From CAZEER01 sp964511215 (GTDB lineage Bacteria > Fidelibacterota > Marinisomatia > Marinisomatales > UBA1611): a DNA stretch of 21,770 nucleotides. The stretch spans positions 1-21,770 of the forward strand of contig CAZEER010000041.1 of NCBI GenBank assembly GCA_964511215.1. The letters run 5' to 3'. This document shows, one piece after another, positions 16,363 to 21,770 of the stretch. Position 1 is the first letter of the stretch; every line of letters begins with the position of its first letter. The notes below the pieces were generated by a model. That model was not told the origin of the DNA. It searched no databases and worked only from the letters and a program-made list of their open reading frames with translations. The translations under genes were made by a program, and so were the position numbers.

Positions 16363-17289
16363 CATTAAATTTAAAAAAAACACAATCACCATCTTTAATA
16401 ATGTAGTCCCTTCCTTCTTGCCTGATCATTCCGAGTTCTCTAAGTATTTTTTCTTTTTTATATTTAACAATTTCATTATAATGGAATACTTCAGCTTTTA
16501 TAAATCCCCTTTCAAAATCAGAATGAATCTTTCCAGCGGCTTGTGGTGCAGTTGTACCTTTCAAAGTTGTCCATGCTCTAACCTCGTTTTTTCCACAAGT
16601 AAAAAATGTTTGAAGTCCCAGCAGGATGAAGCTTGCTCTAATCACCTTATTTAGACCTGATTCTGATAGATTATATTCAGATAAATACAACAATTTTTCT
16701 TCCTGTTTGATGGAGGCAATTTCTTGTTCTAAAGAAGCGCATAAGCTTATGAGAGAGCAATTTTGATTTTCAACAAATTCTTTCAAAGTTTTAACATGAC
16801 CGTTGATTTTTTTGTTGATTAAATCTGATTCGTCGATATTTGCAATATACAATGTTGGTTTATCTGTGAGTAAGTGCAACGAATTCTTAAAAGATCTCAT
16901 ATTATCATCCACCTTAAAAAGATTTACTTTTTTACCACTTGAACAATGCTGCGTTAATTCATTTATCAATATTAGATGGTTTTTCTTCTCTTTTTGATTA
17001 GATTTCGCATCTTTTTCTAGTTTTTGTTTCCGTTTTTCCAGAGTCTGAAGATCTGCAAGTAGCAATTCTGTTTCAATTGTTTCGACATCGCGTATAGGAT
17101 CAACAGTTTCATTNNNNNNNNNNNNNNNNNNNNNNNNNNNNNNNNNNNNNNNNNNNNNNNNNNNNNNNNNNNNNNNNNNNNNNNNNNNNNNNNNNNNNNN
17201 NNNNNNNNNNNNNTAGATTCAGTTAGAGCATTAAACAAAGTTGATTTGCCTACGTTTGGCAAACCTACAATTCCACATTGTAAGGCCAT
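16358..17289 (-). CDS. ychF: Redox-regulated ATPase YchF (Obg family), about 90 internal codons missing in a gap
   Basis: The N-terminus MALQCGIVGLPNVGKSTLFNALTES holds the YchF P-loop GLPNVGKS (9-16). After the gap the frame resumes at NETVDPIRDVETIETELLLADL, matching E. coli YchF from about residue 116. It continues through the nucleotide-specificity segment YIANIDESD to the TGS domain (APQAAGKIHSDFERGF) and the typical end KDGDCVFFKFNV. YchF is a ribosome-associated ATPase linked to translation and stress response. The missing part (about residues 26-115, including the switch regions) exceeds the 100 N placeholder. The full protein would be about 366 residues, against 363 in E. coli. fabA lies 24 bases upstream on the same strand. 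Confidence 0.95.
17114..17213. other. Scaffold gap, 100 N (real gap, undersized)
   Basis: The run is exactly 100 N, but unlike the other two gaps its flanks share no duplicated sequence. Alignment by eye with E. coli YchF shows residues 26 to about 115 missing, which needs about 270 bases, so the placeholder is too short by about 170. Confidence 0.9.
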
Positions 17290-17313
17290 TTCAAATATTT
17301 TTAAATAGGAGTG

Positions 17314-17865
17314 TTAAAATGAGTCTTGTGAAGGATCACCGCCAAAATCATATGTCAAATTATTAAAAAGTCCAACTTGCAGGTTTTTTGCAAAATATAT
17401 ACTCTTTCCTTTGTCTATATTTAACATTCCATTTGCCCAGACCATCAAAACTCCATTTCGGTCTAGTAATTTTTTAATATCTATTTTATATATAATCTTT
17501 TTATGGTAAGGCCGAATTTGGCCTTTAAATTTTACATCCCCAACCCCTAGGGCCCTTCCTCGACCTTTACCACCAAGCCAAGTTAAATAAAAACCTACAA
17601 GTTGCCACATCCCATCCAAACCAAGACATCCAGGCATGACAGGATCACCTTTAAAATGACAATGAAAAAACCAATTATCTTGAGAAATATCAAGCTCTGC
17701 ACGGATTACCCCTTTTTTAAATTTTCCACCTACATCATTGATCTCTGTTATTCGATCAATCATTAACATGGGTCGTAATGGTAGTCTCCCAGTGTCGGTT
17801 CCCATTAATATCCCTTCAGCACTCTTTATTAAATCATCTGTTGAATAACTATTTTTTTTTGTCAT
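17314..17865 (-). CDS. fabA: 3-hydroxydecanoyl-ACP dehydratase/isomerase
   Basis: FabA dehydrates 3-hydroxyacyl-ACP and isomerises trans-2-decenoyl-ACP to the cis-3 form, the branch point of anaerobic unsaturated fatty acid synthesis in the cytosol. The 183-residue protein closely follows E. coli FabA (172 residues): ADxNWFFHCHFKGDPVMPGCLGLD-type core with catalytic His70 and Asp84, MWQLVGFYLTWLGG, and GRALGVGDVKF. The C-terminus is slightly longer than in E. coli (FGGDPSQDSF added). The helix MWQLVGFYL favours FabA over FabZ, which is shorter. Its promoter probably lies in the 116 bases shared with the divergent reductase gene, where a TATAAT (17910-17915, minus strand) and a palindrome overlap. 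No fabB is seen here. Confidence 0.95.
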   Translation of the reverse strand: MTKKNSYSTDDLIKSAEGILMGTDTGRLPLRPMLMIDRITEINDVGGKFKKGVIRAELDISQDNWFFHCHFKGDPVMPGCLGLDGMWQLVGFYLTWLGGKGRGRALGVGDVKFKGQIRPYHKKIIYKIDIKKLLDRNGVLMVWANGMLNIDKGKSIYFAKNLQVGLFNNLTYDFGGDPSQDSF

Positions 17866-17914
17866 TTTTTTTAAAATTTTAATGGCGGAGAGTACAACAA
17901 ATTTCTCACATTAT

Positions 17915-17926
17915 AAATGTACATTT
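17915..17926. promoter_or_regulatory. 12-bp perfect palindrome, candidate operator between fabA and the reductase gene
   Basis: AAATGTACATTT is a perfect palindrome in the 116-base divergent region, and a third half-site ACATT lies just to its left (17908-17912). On the minus strand it sits next to TATAAT (17910-17915), a good -10 for fabA. On the plus strand TATAAA (17929-17934) is a plausible -10 for the reductase gene. The palindrome would fall in the -35/-10 spacer of both promoters, a usual repressor position. The regulator is unknown. Confidence 0.45.
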
Positions 17927-17981
17927 TGTATAAAATAACCTAAATAAACCTGTAAATTTAATTCAGAATTTTGGAGAAATT

Positions 17982-18764
17982 ATGTCTAAGTGGGTATTAT
18001 TATTAGGTGGATCTACAGGGCATGGTGCTGCAACGGCTAAACGGTTAGCATCTGATGGATATGGTGTAATTGCATTTCATTTTGATCGAGGTGAAGCAAA
18101 AAAATATGCTCAAGAAACTATTTCAGAGGTACAATCAATATCTGGAGGCCGATGTTATTACTATAATAAGAATGCGGCTTCCGAAGAAGCCATGGAAAAA
18201 TATATTCCAGAAATAAAAAAGATTACTAAAAATAAGCCTCTAAAATTATTGCTACATTCCATTGCTTTTGGCACAACAACTAATTTTTTCGGTGAAAAAC
18301 CTGTTACTCAACGTCAGATGGATATGACTATTAATGTTATGTCTAATTCATTATTGTATTGGACACAAAAACTTTATGATGTAGGATTATTAGCTGAAGG
18401 TTCTCGCGTTATCGGTTTAACAAGTGAAGGAAATTATTTAGCTATGGAAGGATATGGTCCAGTTAGTGTTGCAAAAGTTGCAATGGAGGCTATTATTAGG
18501 CAAATTGGCTGGGAATTAGGACAGTTTGGGATTACTGCAAATGCTATTCAGGCGGGTGTTACACCTACTCGAGCTTTAACAAAAATCACTGAAAATTGGG
18601 AAACATGGGTAGCAAACACAAAAAAACGTAATCCAATGTGCCGAACTACTACTCCAGAAGATGTCGCAGCTACAGTTTCAATGTTATTGAAACCCGATGC
18701 AGACTTCATTAATTGTTCAATTATATACTGCGATGGAGGAGAGTCAAGGTCTGGTCGTTTTTAG
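17982..18764 (+). CDS. Enoyl-ACP reductase-like short-chain dehydrogenase (FabI/FabL type)
   Basis: This 260-residue SDR has the cofactor motif GGSTGHG (9-15), HSIAFG (92-97), and a Tyr158-x6-Lys165 pair in GYGPVSVAK. Tyr-x6-Lys, instead of the usual Tyr-x3-Lys, marks enoyl-ACP reductases such as FabI and FabL, which perform the last reduction of each fatty acid elongation cycle. The classical glycine motif is closer to FabL than to FabI, and the FabI Tyr146 position appears to be Ser148 here. GGAG at 17973-17976, 5 bases before the ATG, supports the start. It is divergent from fabA across 116 bases, which fits a fatty acid role. Another SDR activity cannot be excluded. Confidence 0.78.
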   Translation: MSKWVLLLGGSTGHGAATAKRLASDGYGVIAFHFDRGEAKKYAQETISEVQSISGGRCYYYNKNAASEEAMEKYIPEIKKITKNKPLKLLLHSIAFGTTTNFFGEKPVTQRQMDMTINVMSNSLLYWTQKLYDVGLLAEGSRVIGLTSEGNYLAMEGYGPVSVAKVAMEAIIRQIGWELGQFGITANAIQAGVTPTRALTKITENWETWVANTKKRNPMCRTTTPEDVAATVSMLLKPDADFINCSIIYCDGGESRSGRF

Positions 18765-18785
18765 ATGGGAAAATAATCCATCATA

Positions 18786-19169
18786 TTAGGACTCTGTACT
18801 TTTAGACAATTTCTGTTGAATTAAGGCAATTAGCTCATGACAGTCTTTGTTTGGAGTAATATCAAAACTACGTTTTGCTTCGCTAAGCGCATATTCCCAC
18901 CAACCTTTTTTTGTATATGCAATCGCGAGTTTAAGGTGAGCTGTTCCCAATAATTGGAATTCATCTCGTTTTAATTTACTTTGATCACCTGAAAATAACC
19001 GTGATACCTCCCGATATTCCATAATGGCCTCATCTAATAGCCCTCTTTGCAAATACCAATTTCCAAGGTTTAAATGCCTTGTGGGGTCTTGTTTAGTGCA
19101 ACTGACTAAAAAGGCTAACAAATAGAGCAACAATATGAAGCTCGAACGACGAGATGTAAAATTGATCAT
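18786..19169 (-). CDS. Small TPR-repeat lipoprotein
   Basis: This 127-residue protein has a basic start (MINFTSRRSS), a hydrophobic stretch and a lipobox LVSC with Cys24 as the predicted lipidated residue. The mature part contains two TPR-like helix pairs: NLGNWYLQRGLLDEAIMEYREV (about 34-55, seen in two halves) and AHLKLAIAYTKKGWWEYALSEAKRSFDITP (about 77-106), with the conserved Trp/Leu/Gly/Tyr/Ala pattern. TPR lipoproteins usually act as partner-binding scaffolds on the periplasmic side of the envelope. Its stop is 21 bases from the convergent reductase stop, and yqgE lies upstream on the same strand after 114 bases. I cannot name a specific role. Confidence 0.78.
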   Translation of the reverse strand: MINFTSRRSSFILLLYLLAFLVSCTKQDPTRHLNLGNWYLQRGLLDEAIMEYREVSRLFSGDQSKLKRDEFQLLGTAHLKLAIAYTKKGWWEYALSEAKRSFDITPNKDCHELIALIQQKLSKSTES

Positions 19170-19251
19170 AATCGGACTGTAATTTTTGGCTCATGTTGTA
19201 GGAAAATCAAGAAGAAAATCTATATAAATCAAATGATGATTATTAATAATT

Positions 19252-19271
19252 GTATTTTAGTTTAAAAATAC
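19252..19271 (-). terminator. Weak hairpin downstream of yqgE
   Basis: GTATTTT (19252-19258) and AAAATAC (19265-19271) form a seven-pair stem with a six-base loop, 13 bases past the yqgE stop. It is A/T rich and lacks a proper T-run, so termination is only possible. Confidence 0.25.
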
Positions 19272-19283
19272 GGAGTGTGCACT

Positions 19284-19838
19284 TTAAGATATGCCAACAT
19301 TACTAATGAAGTTTTCTAATTCAATGCCTAGAGAACTAGTTGCCTGATTCCACATTTGGGCAGGGGGAATATTAAAAATAAAATCATCAGTGGTGTTTTG
19401 AATAAGCCAATCACCATTTTCTATCTCTTTTTCAAGCTGTGTGGGTGCCCATCCACAATGCCCCATCATTACTTTAAAAGGTATGTTCTGTTTAGATTGA
19501 AGGGTGATTAAGTCATCTTGTTTACTGGTGATTGAAATTGTATTTGAAATAGAGAATGCATCATTTGAATTCAAACTGTTATGATGGAGCACAATGCCAT
19601 TTTCAATTAAAACAGGCCCACCAAGAAAAAGATCTTTTAATGGTACTTGCTTTGTGTCTTGATTAATCAGATTTTTTTTAAATATTAAATTGAGTTTAGT
19701 GGTTTCAATTCTTTTATTAATGATTAGACCCATTGCACCTTGGCTATTGTGGTCGCAGATGTAAATAACAGCTTTTGAAAAAATTGGATCAATCATATGC
19801 GGCATTGATATAAGGATTTGGTTTTTTAAATACTCCAT
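19284..19838 (-). CDS. yqgE: YqgE/AlgH family protein
   Basis: This 184-residue cytosolic protein matches the YqgE/AlgH (DUF179) family in length (E. coli 187) and motifs: ILISMPHMIDPIFSKAVIYI near the start, DHNSQGAMGLIINKR (29-43), a FLGGPV segment (about 71-76), and MGHCGWAPTQLEKEIENG-type sequence near residue 125-142. The family is widespread, with AlgH named as an alginate-related regulator in Pseudomonas, but its biochemical role is not settled. The start ATG agrees with family N-termini although no ribosome-binding site is seen. It is divergent from uvrA and upstream of the TPR lipoprotein. Confidence 0.93.
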   Translation of the reverse strand: MEYLKNQILISMPHMIDPIFSKAVIYICDHNSQGAMGLIINKRIETTKLNLIFKKNLINQDTKQVPLKDLFLGGPVLIENGIVLHHNSLNSNDAFSISNTISITSKQDDLITLQSKQNIPFKVMMGHCGWAPTQLEKEIENGDWLIQNTTDDFIFNIPPAQMWNQATSSLGIELENFISNVGIS

Positions 19839-19926
19839 AGTTCAAAGTAATAATGCTATTATATATAATCAAGGTTTAGTAATAGTGTTATTATTTTAAA
19901 ATAAAATGATTTTATGGAGAGCATGT

Positions 19927-19960
19927 GTAATCTACATGTAAATTCAAAGCTGTACATTAC
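19927..19960 (+). repeat. Hairpin-forming inverted repeat in the uvrA leader
   Basis: GTAATCTACA (19927-19936) pairs with TGTACATTAC (19951-19960): nine of ten positions match, with one C-C mismatch, around a 14-base loop. It ends 31 bases before the uvrA start codon. It might be an RNA leader structure or a protein-binding site; it does not resemble the LexA boxes I know. Confidence 0.3.
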
Positions 19961-19991
19961 TACCTATTAAATTTATTTTTGTTTCTTCTTA

Positions 19992-21770
19992 TTGAAAAAA
20001 TCTAAAAACAATATAATCGTAAAAGGTGCAAGGCAGCATAACCTAAAAAATATTAATGTAATAATCCCCCGGGATAAATTGGTGGTGATTACAGGTCTGT
20101 CGGGCTCAGGTAAGTCATCTCTTGCATTTGATACAATTTATGCGGAAGGACAACGCAGATACGTTGAGTCCCTTTCATCATATGCTAGACAGTTCCTTGG
20201 GCTGATGGAAAAGCCAGATATGGATTCTATTGAAGGACTGTCGCCAGCTATATCAATAGAGCAAAAATCCAATGTAAGAAATCCTAGGTCTACTGTTGGT
20301 ACGGTTACGGAAATACATGATTACTTACGACTCCTTTATGCTCATATTGGGCAACCACATTGTTGGAAGTGTGGGAAGCCTATTCAAAAACAAACAATTC
20401 AACAGATTGTTGATAATATAATGGAAATTGCACCAGGTGGTAATATTCATATTTTAGCACCTGTTGTTAGAGGGAGAAAAGGACAACACAAAGGAATAAT
20501 TAGAGAAGTTCGCAAAGATGGGTTTATTAGAATAAGAGTAAATGGTAAAGTAATCTCCATAGAAGACTTTATTGATCTAGAAAAAAATAAAAAACATAAT
20601 ATAGAAGTTTTGATTGATCGTTTAATTCTTAAAAATAATGTTAAAAATAGGCTTACAGAATCTATAGAACTTGCCTTAAAGATTGGACAAGGTATAATTA
20701 TAATAAATGAATTGCCTAAAAATGAACACTTATTTTCTGAAAATTTTTCCTGTATAGGTTGTGGTGTATCTATGGAAGAATTAGTGCCAAGAATGTTTTC
20801 ATTCAATTCGCCTTATGGTGCTTGTAAGAAATGTGATGGCATTGGTTCGCATATGGAAATTGATCCCAATATCATTGTACCAGATAAATCAAAAAGTTTA
20901 ATTCAAGGTGCAATTACGCCACTAGGAGAACAACCACGAGGTAATTGGTATGGTAATATATTAAAGAGTTTATCAAAATATTATAATTTTAACTTTACTA
21001 CGCCTTGGATTAAGCTTAAACCTAATATTAGACATATATTACTTTATGGTACAGGGGGTAAGCGAATCAAGATGGAATATAATTCTGATCGATGGGCTGG
21101 TACTTATTCTGGGAGTTGGGAGGGTACAATACCAAATCTAATGCGACGTTATACGCAGACTAAATCTAATGGTATCAGATCTTGGATTGAGCAGTTTATG
21201 AGCATGAGGCCATGCTCAAGTTGTGATGGAAGCAGACTGCGCAAAGAGACTCTTGCAGTAAAAATTCAACAAAAAAACATTGGTTCAATATCAGCAATGT
21301 CTATTGGTGATCTAATTAAATTTTTTAACAATTTAACTCTATCACAATTAGAAAAAGATATTGCTGGACAGATATTAAAAGAAATTCAACAACGTTTAAG
21401 TTTTCTTATAAATGTGGGTCTTAGTTACTTAACCTTAGATAGATCTGCTGTCAGCTTATCGGGAGGTGAAGCTCAAAGAATTCGTTTAGCTACGCAAATT
21501 GGATCACAGTTAATGGGAGTCTTATATATTCTTGATGAACCATCTATTGGTCTTCATCCTCGTGACAATAATCGTCTTTTAACAACTTTAAAATCTTTAA
21601 GAGATATAGGGAATTCTATTTTGGTAGTTGAACACGATCAGGAAACAATTCAATCTTCAGATTTTATTATTGATTTAGGACCTGGAGCAGGAAAAAATGG
21701 GGGAGAAATAACATTTTCTGGCTCGCCAGAACAGATACTTAAATCAAAGAAATCCCTTACAGGGAAATAT
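19992..21770 (+). CDS. uvrA: Excinuclease ABC subunit A, N-terminal 593 codons (cut by window edge)
   Basis: UvrA is the damage-recognition ATPase of nucleotide excision repair; it loads UvrB onto DNA. The frame is open from a TTG at 19992 to the end of the window. It shows Walker A GLSGSGKSS (35-43), YAEGQRRYVESLSSYARQF, EQKSNVRNPRSTVGT, and a zinc finger CIGC...CKKC. It also shows CSSCDG, then the first-half ABC signature LSGGEAQRIRLA and Walker B YILDEPSIGLHPRD. About 345 residues of the usual 940 are missing beyond the edge. The only usual start codon after the in-frame stop at 19968 is TTG 19992, giving KKSKNNIIVKGARQHNLKNI, which matches the family; no ribosome-binding site is visible before it. 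Confidence 0.95.
   Translation, partial: MKKSKNNIIVKGARQHNLKNINVIIPRDKLVVITGLSGSGKSSLAFDTIYAEGQRRYVESLSSYARQFLGLMEKPDMDSIEGLSPAISIEQKSNVRNPRSTVGTVTEIHDYLRLLYAHIGQPHCWKCGKPIQKQTIQQIVDNIMEIAPGGNIHILAPVVRGRKGQHKGIIREVRKDGFIRIRVNGKVISIEDFIDLEKNKKHNIEVLIDRLILKNNVKNRLTESIELALKIGQGIIIINELPKNEHLFSENFSCIGCGVSMEELVPRMFSFNSPYGACKKCDGIGSHMEIDPNIIVPDKSKSLIQGAITPLGEQPRGNWYGNILKSLSKYYNFNFTTPWIKLKPNIRHILLYGTGGKRIKMEYNSDRWAGTYSGSWEGTIPNLMRRYTQTKSNGIRSWIEQFMSMRPCSSCDGSRLRKETLAVKIQQKNIGSISAMSIGDLIKFFNNLTLSQLEKDIAGQILKEIQQRLSFLINVGLSYLTLDRSAVSLSGGEAQRIRLATQIGSQLMGVLYILDEPSIGLHPRDNNRLLTTLKSLRDIGNSILVVEHDQETIQSSDFIIDLGPGAGKNGGEITFSGSPEQILKSKKSLTGKY

Noticed and set aside
17017..17289. A 90-codon protein reading through the ychF gap
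   Set aside because: It only arises because the gap placeholder has the wrong length; past the Ns it follows a frame that is not the YchF frame.
19914..19970. An 18-codon ORF before uvrA as a leader peptide
   Set aside because: No ribosome-binding site before its ATG and no amino acid run suggesting attenuation; in AT-rich DNA such short ORFs are common.
20447..20806. Minus-strand ORF inside uvrA
   Set aside because: The plus-strand frame is a clear UvrA with conserved motifs on both sides of this region.
1..21770. CRISPR array, tRNA, rRNA, insertion sequence or prophage genes
   Set aside because: No regularly spaced repeats, no tRNA or rRNA-like sequence and no transposase, integrase or phage protein were seen on reading both strands.

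Overview
The window looks like part of the chromosome of an uncultivated, AT-rich Gram-negative (diderm) bacterium. It carries lipid A genes (lpxB, lpxK, a DUF374 acyltransferase), a TonB/ExbB/ExbD energy-transducing set, a predicted outer-membrane barrel, a lipoprotein and FabA-type fatty acid genes. Gene style and content (tandem exbD genes, large FG-GAP/Ig-like secreted proteins, a GnnA-like oxidoreductase beside lpxB) would suit the FCB group, for example Marinimicrobia. That placement is inference; there is no rRNA or other decisive marker here. No tRNA, rRNA, CRISPR array, insertion sequence or phage gene was seen. No stretch longer than 300 bases is without a gene.

Layout. (1) 1-4142, minus strand: predicted outer-membrane barrel, S41 processing protease (CtpA type), ExbB/TolQ, two ExbD proteins and the start of a TonB-like protein, closely packed and probably one operon. 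(2) 4143-4401: divergent intergenic region with two hairpins. (3) 4402-10778, plus strand: two translationally coupled genes for very large secreted proteins (839 and 1285 residues). They share an N-terminal FG-GAP/calcium-loop region and then diverge. The second carries about seven Ig/cadherin-like repeats and ends in a hydrophobic segment. This pair is the least explained part of the window. (4) 10791-15473, minus strand: a lipid A operon in the order GnnA-like oxidoreductase, ICMT/PEMT-like membrane methyltransferase, lpxB, DUF374 acyltransferase, lpxK. (5) 15616-16290, plus strand: a four-helix membrane protein with an extremely acidic tail. (6) 16358-17865, minus strand: ychF and fabA. 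(7) 17982-18764, plus strand: an enoyl-ACP-reductase-like SDR divergent from fabA, with a 12-bp perfect palindrome between them. (8) 18786-19838, minus strand: a TPR lipoprotein and yqgE/algH. (9) 19992-21770, plus strand: the first 593 codons of uvrA, cut by the window edge.

Assembly quality matters. There are three runs of exactly 100 N. Two of them (in lpxK and in the methyltransferase gene) are flanked on both sides by the same 55 bases. Removing one copy plus the Ns (155 bases) restores an intact reading frame in both genes, so these are unmerged contig overlaps and not real breaks. The third gap, in ychF, has no such duplication and really lacks about 90 codons (roughly 270 bases), so the 100 N there understates the missing sequence.

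The genes work mainly in envelope biogenesis: lipid A synthesis and acylation, fatty acid synthesis, energisation of outer-membrane transport, periplasmic proteolysis, and a probable surface/adhesion module. Three housekeeping genes (ychF, yqgE, uvrA) sit beside them.
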